A stretch of 6,584 bases of DNA from Syntrophomonadaceae bacterium (GCA_028683995.1 JAQUGU010000095.1:1-6584), one strand, 5' to 3'; numbered from the stretch's first letter, positions 1-6,247 are shown. Notes: generated by a model not told the origin, from the letters alone. Made by a program: numbers and translations.

Positions 1-15
1 GGTGGTGATTACAAT

Positions 16-345
16 ATGGAAAAAGACAGAAATACCAAATGCAATAACTGTGTAGAAGCAAATAAGAAAAACCGGGCCTGGAATGATGAGAGCGCAGTAA
101 AGGAACTTACGGTTCGTCTTAATCGTATCGAGGGCCAGATACGGGGAATCAAGAGAATGATTGAAGAAGGGGTTTATTGTGATGATGTTTTAAATCAAAT
201 AACTTCAGCCCAGTCGGCTCTTAATGGAGTAGCCAAACTGCTTTTACAGAAACATATGAAGTCATGTGTTAAAGAACAACTGCTATCAGGTGACGACCAG
301 GTTATTGATGAAGTCTTGACCACTTTTTTTAGAATGATGAGATAA
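16..345 (+). CDS. csoR: CsoR-family copper-sensing transcriptional repressor
   Basis: A 109-residue all-helical metal-sensing repressor of the CsoR/RcnR (DUF156) family. The family signature RLNRIEGQIRGI is at residues 34-45. The Cu(I) ligand triad is present as C55, H80 and C84. The 25- and 4-residue spacings equal those of Mycobacterium tuberculosis CsoR (C36, H61, C65), and Y54 sits where that protein has Y35. This supports copper sensing over the nickel, sulfur or formaldehyde branches. In the known family, apo-protein binds operator DNA as a tetramer and Cu(I) releases it. An extra N-terminal tail of about 25 residues carries a CxxC pair (C9, C12) that the core fold does not need. The start has an extended Shine-Dalgarno match (GGTGAT at 4-9, six bases before ATG). 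The gene leads copZ and copA, the expected targets. Its promoter and probably its operator lie left of the window. The copper assignment is inferred from ligands and neighbours. Confidence 0.93.
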   Translation: MEKDRNTKCNNCVEANKKNRAWNDESAVKELTVRLNRIEGQIRGIKRMIEEGVYCDDVLNQITSAQSALNGVAKLLLQKHMKSCVKEQLLSGDDQVIDEVLTTFFRMMR

Positions 346-359
346 ATTGGATTTAATGG

Positions 360-392
360 TATTGCCAATAGTTATTATTGGTTTGGGCAATA
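360..392. repeat. Nested inverted repeat between csoR and copZ
   Basis: In the 83 bp gap, TATTGCC (360-366) is complementary to GGCAATA (386-392), and CCAATA (365-370) to TATTGG (376-381). It could form a bulged hairpin or be a protein-binding site. No U-tract follows, so it is not a typical intrinsic terminator. It lacks the G/C-run core of known CsoR operators. A weak promoter-like pair overlaps it (TTATTG at 375-380, 17 bp, TATAAC at 398-403), so a secondary start for copZA is conceivable. Function is unproven. Confidence 0.35.
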
Positions 393-413
393 TTACCTAT
401 AACCGATTAGTGG

Positions 414-420
414 AAGGAGG
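414..420 (+). promoter_or_regulatory. Ribosome binding site that fixes the copZ start
   Basis: AAGGAGG lies eight bases before the ATG at 429. The in-frame GTG at 420 overlaps the last base of this site, so it cannot be the start. Confidence 0.9.
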
Positions 421-428
421 TGTCGTTT

Positions 429-638
429 ATGGAGCAAGTAGTCTTAAATGTTGAGGGAATGAGTTGTCAGCATTGCAAAATGGCGGTAGAAAAGTCATTA
501 CAAAACCTTTTCGGGGTAACCAAGGCAGAAGTTGACCTGGTCGCAAAGACGGTAAAAATATCTTACGAAACGGAGAAAGTATCTCTTAATGATTTTGAAA
601 TGGCAATCACCGATGCAGGATATGAAGTAGTTAAATAG
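429..638 (+). CDS. copZ: CopZ copper chaperone (heavy-metal-associated domain)
   Basis: A 69-residue single-domain cytoplasmic Cu(I) chaperone with the heavy-metal-associated (HMA) beta-alpha-beta-beta-alpha-beta fold. The metal site GMSCQHC spans residues 10-16, with C13 and C16 as Cu(I) ligands. The protein ends in the usual GYEV strand. From memory, it matches Bacillus subtilis CopZ in length, in its opening MEQ and in the GMSCQHC loop. CopZ passes Cu(I) to the N-terminal domain of CopA and, in studied species, also to CsoR. The ATG at 429 is chosen over a longer GTG start because of the position of AAGGAGG. It sits 83 bp after csoR and 56 bp before copA on the same strand, consistent with one operon. 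Confidence 0.95.
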   Translation: MEQVVLNVEGMSCQHCKMAVEKSLQNLFGVTKAEVDLVAKTVKISYETEKVSLNDFEMAITDAGYEVVK

Positions 639-694
639 AACCGGCGGTGAGCATTATAACAGTTTAAATCCATAATGTAAAAGGAGATACTGCT

Positions 695-2875
695 ATGGAG
701 GAGATAAAAAGCACCATCAAAATAGGGGGTATGTCCTGCGCAGCCTGCTCAGCCCGCATAGATAAAAAGCTGAACAGTACCCCGGGGGTGACCAATGCCA
801 CTGTTAACCTGCTCACTAACCAGGCTGTGGTGGAGTATAACCCTCAGGTAATCAACGTAGGCGAAATTGAAAAAGTGGTAGATAGCCTGGGATACTCGGC
901 CCATTGGATAGATAAACGGGAATTCCAGGTCGATATCCCGGACGAGGATGCGGAAATCAAGAAGTTAAAACTATTACTGGGTGCTTCTATTATTCTGGCA
1001 TTTCCTCTAATACTTAACATGATATTGATGTTATTTAATGTTCGGGTGCCCATTTTACACAATCCCTACTTGCAACTGGCTCTGGCTACACCGGTGCAAT
1101 TCATTATCGGCTACCGCTTTTATAGAAGTGCATTTCTGGCCCTGCGTTCCGGGGGAAGCAATATGGATGTACTGGTGGTACTGGGTACATCGGCAGCTTA
1201 TTTATTCAGCTTGTATAATATATTTTTCCAGGGAGACCGGCAGAATATATATTTCGAGGCTTCGGCAACTATTATTACCCTGATATTATTAGGTAAATAC
1301 CTGGAAGAACGAGCAAAAAACAAAACCTCCGAGGCTGTCCGGGTTCTCAGCGGATTGCAGCCCCGTTCCGCCAGGGTGATACGGCAGGGAGAAGAAATGG
1401 ATGTGCCCATAGAAGAGGTTAGAACCGGTGACCTGGTAGTCATTCGCCCCGGTGAAAGAATTCCTGTTGACGGAACCGTACGAGAAGGCAGTTCATCAGT
1501 TGACGAATCCATGCTGACCGGAGAAAGCCTGCCGGTGGAAAAAAGACCGGGTGATACAGTGGTGGGTGCCAGCATCAATAAAAACGGCACCCTGAAGTTT
1601 GTGGTTACCCGCACCGGCCAGGATACTACCCTGGCCCAAATTATTAGAATTGTAGAGGAAGCCCAGGGCTCCAAAGCACCAGTACAGAAAATAGCCGACC
1701 AGGTCTCAGGCTTCTTCGTCCCTGCGGTTATGGGAATTGCCCTGGTTACATTTATCCTGCAGTACTGGTTTAACGGTAATATTAGTACGGCTATTACCAC
1801 CGCCGTTGCAGTTCTGGTAATAGCATGTCCCTGTGCCCTGGGGCTGGCCACTCCCACTGCCATAATGGTGGGAACCGGCAAAGGAGCCGAAAATGGCCTC
1901 CTCATAAAAGGGGGCGAATATCTGGAATTGCTGCAAAAACTGGATGTGATAGTTCTGGACAAGACCGGAACCATAACCCGAGGAGAGCCAGCTCTTACCG
2001 ATATCATTCCCCTGAGCACTTTCGGACGGGATGAAGTACTGCGCTGGGCGGGAATCCTGGAAAAACGTTCCGAACATCCTCTGGGTGAGGCCATTTATGC
2101 CAATGCCCGGGAACAGTACGGAGATTTACCTGATCCTGAGGATTTTAAAAACTATCCCGGTCAAGGTGTGACCGGAAAAAGCGGTAACCTGGTTATAATC
2201 GTAGGCAACAGAAGTTTTATGCACAACCAGGGCGTAAATACCAGCATCGGTGAAACCCAGGCTATTCAGCTGGAGGAAGCAGGCAAAACCGCTATGTATT
2301 TGGCTATAGATGGGAAACTGGTCGGCTTGCTGGCAGTGGCTGATACAATTAAGGAAAATGCGGTTGACGCTATTCAAGCACTTAAGGATATGAACCTGGA
2401 AGTATATATGATTAGTGGAGACAACCAGCGTACTGCACTGGCTATTGCCCGGCAGGCAGGAATCGAAACCGTGCTGGCGGAAGTACTGCCGGAGATGAAG
2501 GCGGAGGAAGTAGAGAAAATAAGGCAAAGTGGTAAAATAGTTGCTATGGTGGGCGATGGGATTAATGATGCTCCGGCTCTGGCCACTGCGGATATTGGCA
2601 TAGCCATCGGTACCGGAACTGATGTGGCCATGGAAACAGCGAACATTGTATTAACCAGCGGTGATTTGTACGGCATTTCCACAGCCATCAAACTATCCCG
2701 CCGGACTATGAGAATTATTAAGCAAAATCTATTCTGGGCCTTTTTCTATAACAGCATCGGTATACCTTTTGCCGCTCTGGGCTTTTTATCCCCGGTCATA
2801 GCCGGAGCAGCCATGGCTTTCAGTTCCGTATCGGTAGTCAGCAATTCCCTGCGTTTAAGACGGTTTGAGGTATAG
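695..2875 (+). CDS. copA: CopA, P1B-type Cu(I)-exporting ATPase
   Basis: A 726-residue membrane ATPase that couples ATP hydrolysis to Cu(I) export. One N-terminal HMA domain (about 5-70) carries GMSCAAC, with C15 and C18; B. subtilis CopA has two such domains, so this is the shorter form. Eight membrane helices are expected, near 93-114, 125-141, 157-175, 189-203, 340-357, 366-390, 677-695 and 698-716. The transport site is CPC at 378-380, YN at 685-686 (YNx4P) and MxxSS at 707-711, the Cu(I)-specific subgroup signature. The actuator loop TGES is at 275-278, the phosphorylated aspartate is D422 in DKTGT, the nucleotide-domain SEHP is at 459-462, and the hinge GDGIND is at 620-625. All catalytic motifs are intact. 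AAGGAG at 681-686 sets the ATG start. It is the last gene of the csoR-copZ-copA operon and faces a convergent gene. Confidence 0.97.
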   Translation: MEEIKSTIKIGGMSCAACSARIDKKLNSTPGVTNATVNLLTNQAVVEYNPQVINVGEIEKVVDSLGYSAHWIDKREFQVDIPDEDAEIKKLKLLLGASIILAFPLILNMILMLFNVRVPILHNPYLQLALATPVQFIIGYRFYRSAFLALRSGGSNMDVLVVLGTSAAYLFSLYNIFFQGDRQNIYFEASATIITLILLGKYLEERAKNKTSEAVRVLSGLQPRSARVIRQGEEMDVPIEEVRTGDLVVIRPGERIPVDGTVREGSSSVDESMLTGESLPVEKRPGDTVVGASINKNGTLKFVVTRTGQDTTLAQIIRIVEEAQGSKAPVQKIADQVSGFFVPAVMGIALVTFILQYWFNGNISTAITTAVAVLVIACPCALGLATPTAIMVGTGKGAENGLLIKGGEYLELLQKLDVIVLDKTGTITRGEPALTDIIPLSTFGRDEVLRWAGILEKRSEHPLGEAIYANAREQYGDLPDPEDFKNYPGQGVTGKSGNLVIIVGNRSFMHNQGVNTSIGETQAIQLEEAGKTAMYLAIDGKLVGLLAVADTIKENAVDAIQALKDMNLEVYMISGDNQRTALAIARQAGIETVLAEVLPEMKAEEVEKIRQSGKIVAMVGDGINDAPALATADIGIAIGTGTDVAMETANIVLTSGDLYGISTAIKLSRRTMRIIKQNLFWAFFYNSIGIPFAALGFLSPVIAGAAMAFSSVSVVSNSLRLRRFEV

Positions 2876-2880
2876 GAAAT

Positions 2881-2960
2881 ATTGAAACTGGAACGGCCCC
2901 CGTTTAATTGAAACTGGAACGGTCCCCGTTTATATTGAAACTGTAGGAAACGGCCCCCGT
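2881..2960. repeat. Three tandem direct repeats of 26-27 bp after copA
   Basis: Copies at 2881-2906, 2907-2932 and 2934-2960 each begin ATTGAAACTG. Copies 1 and 2 differ at one base (C/T at 2923). Copy 3 gains TA after ACTG and one extra A. Copies 1 and 2 each contain a small hairpin, AACGG-NCC-CCGTT. There are no spacers between copies, so despite the ATTGAAAC motif this is not a CRISPR array. Confidence 0.85.
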
Positions 2961-3012
2961 GCCGTTCCGTTAGCCTTGACACCGCGGAACGACACAGGGG
3001 TCGTTCCCTACA
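2942..3012. repeat. Inverted pair of 28 bp GC-rich units (REP/BIME-like, possible two-way terminator)
   Basis: The unit at 2942-2969 (+) and the unit at 3012-2985 read on the - strand match at 24 of 28 positions. All four differences are transitions. A 15 bp spacer separates them. Each unit is itself a hairpin: GGAA(A)CGGC/GCCGTTCC around 2946-2968, and a perfect 8 bp stem GGAACGAC/GTCGTTCC at 2986-2993/3000-3007. The first unit overlaps the third direct repeat. Its place between the ends of two convergent genes fits transcription termination for both, though no long T-run follows. Calling it a REP-like mobile repeat is inference. Confidence 0.7.
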
Positions 3013-3035
3013 ATTTTGTCGTGCATCTAATTGGT

Positions 3036-4730
3036 TTAGTTGCCACAACACTGTTTACATGGTATATACCCAGCGGCCTCGGCCTCTTTTTTGCTTTCAA
3101 AAACCACAATGTCATCCGGGGTCTCTTTACCGGCTAAATGGCAATCCATGCGGTGATATTGCATTGAGTTGACGTTACCCAGGTAACCTGGAAAGGCAGG
3201 TGCTTCCCCCGCTGGCTGATGTATGGGTATGACATCGTTTGGTGACGTGATGGTAACAGTCTGAGTAGTCCCATCCCATTTCACCTCAGCTCCAAATGCC
3301 TCGGAAACAAAACGCAGCGGAACCAGAGTACGTCCTCCAACAATTCGTCCAGGTGGCTCTAATTTATATGCCTGACCATTGATAAATGCCTCCCGGGCAC
3401 CGATCTGCAGTCTGACCGTTCTATCATTACGAATAGCTGTAGCGGTATTATTGGTAGGATCCCAATGAACCGTTGCTCCCAACGATTCAAAAATACGGCG
3501 CATGGGAACTAATAAACGTCCGCTCTCATTGATAGGTGGAGTATCAAAGCTTAAATATTTGCCATCCAGCAGAACCCGGATAACCGGTGCAGGAGTTCCC
3601 TTCTGCTGTGTGACCACCAGTGCATTACTGAGCAAACGCCCGGGAGTGGTTAAATATTTTCCTTTATATAATAATCCCGATGATGCGCCTCCATCCAGAT
3701 TCATGGCATCGGTTAGCCCCAGCTTTTGCGCAACTTCAGCCAGTTCCCTAATTGATACGTTTGGTACCGTTCCCATTACCAGAACTCGGTCGGGACGAAT
3801 GCCAATGAAGCTTCGCTGACCACGATTGGTCGTTATTTTATCTTCGCTAAAACCCTCTGCCGCTCCGTTGGCTGTAATGCTTCCGTTTTTCAGCAAACTT
3901 GGACCCGCACCAATAGTTGTACATACATTCTCCCATGAAATTGGTCCACCTGGTCTCATGCCTCCAGAAAACTCCGTACGATTATACTCCAGCCTGTAGC
4001 TCAGTTGGTTGCCGATTTTAAAACAATCCAGCCATCTGCTGTCTCCAAATACAATGGTATAGCCATTGGCAGGAATCCGAGCCTGACCCTGAGCAACCTG
4101 TACAACTCGTTGATTCTCAACAACCGCGGAAGTATAAGAATGGGGCCCGGTAGTGTTACCATAGGCAGGTGTGAAAATGGATATCGCATCAGGTGTAGTG
4201 TAATGATGATTAAATCCCCAGGCATACCAATTGTTAGGCCATTCATAACTGCCATTTACGCCGCCCTTAATACTTACATACAGGGAATCCATTAAAAACT
4301 GATTATCTCTGGTAAAACCAACGGCGGTCCCAGTATTACCCAGGTGATGAAAATTTCCATGGCTTTGAATCGTACCCCAGGGAAAGGGTATTCCTTGATA
4401 AGCACTAAAAAAGGTGCCATTAATAGCAGCTACCACTTCTGTATTGGCATTCTTGCTACGAGCAGCAATGTTAGCAAGACTATCTACTTTGCCAATTTGT
4501 CCGCCTGCTATCTCGGCCTCTATTTGGATTGATGAGTCGTTGAGATCTATGTATACGGCCTGTACATTCCTGGTGCCAAAGGAGCATTTTAAACTATGGC
4601 TTTGTGCTTCTACGCTTGCCCCCTGCCCTACAGGCGGTTTCAGTAAAAGGGCGAAAAGTAGAACCAAAATAAATGCACCGACCATACCACTCTTTTTGAC
4701 ATGTTTATTACCCCAAAATACCTTATACAC
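3036..4730 (-). CDS. Exported phosphodiester glycosidase (NAGPA) domain protein with CuAO-N-like and Ada-like domains
   Basis: A 564-residue exported protein with three domains. Residues 1-42 form a signal peptide (basic KHVKK, hydrophobic 17-30, likely cleavage after A38 or A42). Residues about 45-375 are a NAGPA domain (PF09992, phosphodiester glycosidase/exopolysaccharide-related), with NGTFF at 104-108, GAGPSLLKNG at 274-283, QRSFIGI around 305-311 and LDGGASSG at 345-352. Residues about 384-496 are a copper amine oxidase N-terminal-like domain, with paired motifs LLVPMRRIFESLGA and TLVPLRFVSEAFGA. These are common as wall-associated repeats in Clostridia and do not imply copper binding. 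Residues about 516-562 resemble the Ada-type zinc module (YLGN, H526, C530, C558, C561), as at the end of some secreted nucleases. It probably acts on sugar phosphodiesters in the wall or envelope; the substrate is unknown. It converges on copA. The GTG start is set by AGGAGG seven bases upstream. Confidence 0.88.
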   Translation of the reverse strand: MYKVFWGNKHVKKSGMVGAFILVLLFALLLKPPVGQGASVEAQSHSLKCSFGTRNVQAVYIDLNDSSIQIEAEIAGGQIGKVDSLANIAARSKNANTEVVAAINGTFFSAYQGIPFPWGTIQSHGNFHHLGNTGTAVGFTRDNQFLMDSLYVSIKGGVNGSYEWPNNWYAWGFNHHYTTPDAISIFTPAYGNTTGPHSYTSAVVENQRVVQVAQGQARIPANGYTIVFGDSRWLDCFKIGNQLSYRLEYNRTEFSGGMRPGGPISWENVCTTIGAGPSLLKNGSITANGAAEGFSEDKITTNRGQRSFIGIRPDRVLVMGTVPNVSIRELAEVAQKLGLTDAMNLDGGASSGLLYKGKYLTTPGRLLSNALVVTQQKGTPAPVIRVLLDGKYLSFDTPPINESGRLLVPMRRIFESLGATVHWDPTNNTATAIRNDRTVRLQIGAREAFINGQAYKLEPPGRIVGGRTLVPLRFVSEAFGAEVKWDGTTQTVTITSPNDVIPIHQPAGEAPAFPGYLGNVNSMQYHRMDCHLAGKETPDDIVVFESKKEAEAAGYIPCKQCCGN

Positions 4731-4737
4731 TAGCAGT

Positions 4738-4743
4738 CCTCCT
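4738..4743 (-). promoter_or_regulatory. Ribosome binding site for the GTG start at 4730
   Basis: AGGAGG on the - strand lies seven bases before the GTG at 4730-4728. It supports this start over the internal ATG at codon 16, which would lose the basic part of the signal peptide. Confidence 0.85.
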
Positions 4744-5034
4744 ATTCTTCCCCCGTTAACGTGTTAGCATAAAATGCTTTACCAATAATTAAGACTAGTC
4801 CTTTTCCCTCGGTCAGCTTTACTTAACACATTATGAAATTCGCGAAAACCTGCCTCTTTCCTTCCGTAAAACCCTTATTCATATTATATATAATCGCTGT
4901 ACTAAGAAATACCATCTTTTCACGCGCAGAGGGAGTATTTGCATACAGAAATGGTCAGCGAAGCATATTTCCCACCGCCCCTGGTTAATAAAATATGGGA
5001 TCACGAGTTTTAAATGTTACGTCTACTCCTTAAC
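4744..5034. other. Noncoding upstream region of the exported NAGPA-domain gene
   Basis: No gene is visible in about 290 bp. On the - strand there is a TATAAT at 4888-4883, but the -35 seventeen bases upstream (TATTTC) is poor. A sigma-K-like -10, CATATTTTA, is at 4997-4989 with an AAC 18 bases upstream, one or two bases too far from the consensus. Small palindromes occur (CGTTAACG at 4754-4761, AGCAT/ATGCT near 4765-4777, GACTAGTC near 4792-4799), none clearly functional. The promoter is unresolved. Confidence 0.4.
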
Positions 5035-5066
5035 ACAAAAATAGACCCCCTAAAGTAAAGGGGGTC
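5035..5066 (-). terminator. Intrinsic terminator of the spore-surface-like gene
   Basis: On the - strand a perfect 7 bp stem GACCCCC/GGGGGTC (5066-5060 and 5050-5044) with a 9-base loop is followed by TATTTTTG. It starts 14 bases past the TAA at 5080 and separates this gene from the next minus-strand gene. Confidence 0.9.
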
Positions 5067-5079
5067 GTTTGGACATAAG

Positions 5080-5775
5080 TTATACTTGCTGGAGAATGTG
5101 GGCATGAGCGGCTACATAAATTGTCCCAGGAATACCACTTACATCAACCGTAAACGTATAGGTAGTAAAATAGCCATCAGGGGTAGCAGGATATTTATAT
5201 GGAAACAATCCCGGAGCACTGGTTGGTGGAATGGTAGCACCAACATATAGATGCACCAGATCCATTACATAGGGAAAATCAGTTGTGAAGGTTACTAATA
5301 AGTTATTATTCTGGCGAAGAAGGTGTACCGTACCCACAGGAATATTAGTTGCTCCCAACCCAAGAACAACAGTTTTTTCTGTTTCCGTACTTTCTAAAGT
5401 AATATACTGAGCATTTCCGGTGCCGTACTCAACTCCCACCGCCCAGGCTGAACCTGCATCAACAAATACTGGAGGGGGCAGGGGTATTTCCAGTATATCC
5501 TCTAGTTTAAATTGTAGGAGCATCTGACTTTTTACCACCGTTTGTAACGTCCGCCTTACTTCACGGTTGATAGACAATAAGCCCGAAATGGAAGTTGCTG
5601 TTATAGATAAACCGGGAAGGGTTCCCAATACAGCCTGTAGTTTTTCGCCCTCGGCATTAATAATATGAGCTAAACCAAGTTCTTCCAGGGCTATAGATGC
5701 TAATAGCATGTTGATAACCTGGGTTCTATTTATACTTATTGACGGAGTAATAGTGGGAATAGTCGGAAATGACAT
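5080..5775 (-). CDS. Predicted spore-surface (exosporium-type) protein with C-terminal beta-rich module
   Basis: A 231-residue protein with no signal peptide, no membrane helix and no cysteine. Residues 1-100 resemble the N-terminal region of Bacillus/Paenibacillus/Clostridia spore-surface and collagen-like proteins: a Pro/Thr/Ile-rich start (MSFPTIPTITPS), then ASIALEELGLAHIINAEGEK (26-45), then a helical stretch with LQTVVKSQMLLQFKLEDIL (77-95). A short PLPPP linker follows. Residues about 105-229 are a beta-rich module with IPVGTV (145-150), HLYVGA (175-180), FPYK (191-194) and a closing IYVAAHAH (219-226), which I recognise from secreted surface proteins. No collagen-like Gly-X-Y repeats are present. 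The ATG at 5775 is preferred to a TTG at 5781 because AAGGAG is 10 bases from the ATG but only 4 from the TTG. Mother-cell expression without a signal peptide fits the sigma-K-like promoter. The family call is from motif memory; the role is inferred. Confidence 0.75.
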   Translation of the reverse strand: MSFPTIPTITPSISINRTQVINMLLASIALEELGLAHIINAEGEKLQAVLGTLPGLSITATSISGLLSINREVRRTLQTVVKSQMLLQFKLEDILEIPLPPPVFVDAGSAWAVGVEYGTGNAQYITLESTETEKTVVLGLGATNIPVGTVHLLRQNNNLLVTFTTDFPYVMDLVHLYVGATIPPTSAPGLFPYKYPATPDGYFTTYTFTVDVSGIPGTIYVAAHAHILQQV

Positions 5776-5785
5776 AATCAATCAA

Positions 5786-5791
5786 CTCCTT
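5786..5791 (-). promoter_or_regulatory. Ribosome binding site that favours the ATG at 5775
   Basis: AAGGAG (5791-5786, - strand) is 10 bases before the ATG at 5775 and only 4 before the in-frame TTG at 5781, so the ATG is the better start. Confidence 0.75.
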
Positions 5792-5807
5792 ACCAGGGCT
5801 ATATTAT

Positions 5808-5835
5808 TATTTTATGCCCGTTTTTTAAAAGTGTT
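5808..5835 (-). promoter_or_regulatory. Sigma-K-like promoter of the spore-surface-like gene
   Basis: On the - strand AAC (5835-5833), a 16-base spacer and CATAAAATA (5816-5808) match the B. subtilis sigma-K consensus mAC-N16/17-CATAnnnTA at every defined position. The expected start site leaves a leader of about 25 bases before the ATG, containing the ribosome binding site. The -10 also resembles sigma-E (CATACAAT with one change), but no sigma-E -35 is seen. This implies late mother-cell expression during sporulation. Confidence 0.65.
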
Positions 5836-5891
5836 AAAATAGTCCATTTAAGTTGTAATCTTAAACTCTGCAAGTCCATCCAGGTCGGAGA

Positions 5892-5998
5892 GCCTGTAAA
5901 TATTGAAGGCGGGATAATGCGTATCTACAAGCCCAGGGCGGCAACACGAATGCAAAAATGCCGATCCTCGCCCACAAAACTAATATTTACTAACAGGC
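5892..5998. other. Candidate structured element closed by a 13 bp bulged inverted repeat
   Basis: GCCTGT+AAATATT (5892-5904) is complementary to AATATTT (5982-5988) plus ACAGGC (5993-5998), with a 4-base bulge at 5989-5992. The 77-base interior is more GC-rich than its flanks and has further pairing: GGGCG (5937-5940 region) with CGCCC (5969-5973), and GCA with TGC inside it. Read on the + strand, the closing stem is followed by CTTTTATTTAATT, a terminator-like tail. It could be a small structured RNA or a small inverted-repeat element. I match it to no known riboswitch, and no coding sequence fits it. Strand is unsettled. Confidence 0.45.
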
Positions 5999-6019
5999 CT
6001 TTTATTTAATTATTCTGTA

Positions 6020-6047
6020 AACACGCCTATCTCCAATTCATATTATG
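6020..6047 (+). promoter_or_regulatory. Sigma-K-like promoter candidate facing the glycosyltransferase
   Basis: AAC (6020-6022), 16 bases, then CATATTATG (6039-6047). It matches the sigma-K consensus except for the last base of the -10 (G for A). Its AACAC-N14-CATA layout equals that of the divergent promoter at 5835-5808. It would give a leader of about 190 bases to the TTG at 6248, which is long. Confidence 0.4.
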
Positions 6048-6233
6048 AAGATATGAAATCCATTTTGATATTTTATGAAACTATGAGCTTTTAAGTGATT
6101 TAAGGACCTTTTGGATTTATTAAACACTGGTTCTTCGAGGGTAAGTAATGGGGGGGTGACTAGTGGTTTAATTTAGCCGACCATTTAATCCTGGTGAAAA
6201 AGAAAACCCTCTCTCCAGTTCTTATTGCTCATT
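6048..6233 (+). other. Leader region before the glycosyltransferase
   Basis: No gene or recognised riboswitch is visible. It is AT-rich with a run of seven G at 6150-6156 just after an AT, and a weak AAGG/CCTT pairing near 6102-6113. No convincing housekeeping promoter was found closer to the gene. Confidence 0.3.
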
Positions 6234-6247
6234 AGGAGGTGCCTGTT

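Noticed and set aside
420..428. A longer CopZ starting at GTG 420
   Set aside because: The GTG overlaps the AAGGAGG ribosome binding site, and the 69-residue form from ATG 429 has the normal CopZ length.
652..677. Inverted repeat CATTAT/ATAATG between copZ and copA
   Set aside because: Only six AT-rich pairs with a 14-base loop; easily chance.
1198..2094. A long open frame on the - strand inside copA
   Set aside because: It is a shadow of copA in another frame; copA has all P1B ATPase motifs, and the antisense product shows no recognisable domain.
2881..2943. CRISPR-like repeats, because ATTGAAAC is a common end of CRISPR repeats
   Set aside because: The copies are directly adjacent with no spacers, there are only three, and no cas genes are in the window.
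3550..3900. The copper amine oxidase N-like domain as evidence that the exported protein belongs to the copper operon
   Set aside because: This domain is common in wall-associated Clostridia proteins without copper function. The gene is on the opposite strand and separated by repeats and terminator-like structure.
5881..5914. A glycine riboswitch, suggested by GGAGAG followed by GAAGG
   Set aside because: The conserved CCGAAGG core, the CUCUCAGG return strand and a glycine-related gene downstream are all missing.
5931..5945. A ZTP riboswitch on the - strand, suggested by CCGCCCTGGGC
   Set aside because: The other conserved parts are not found, and the downstream gene is not in folate or purine metabolism.
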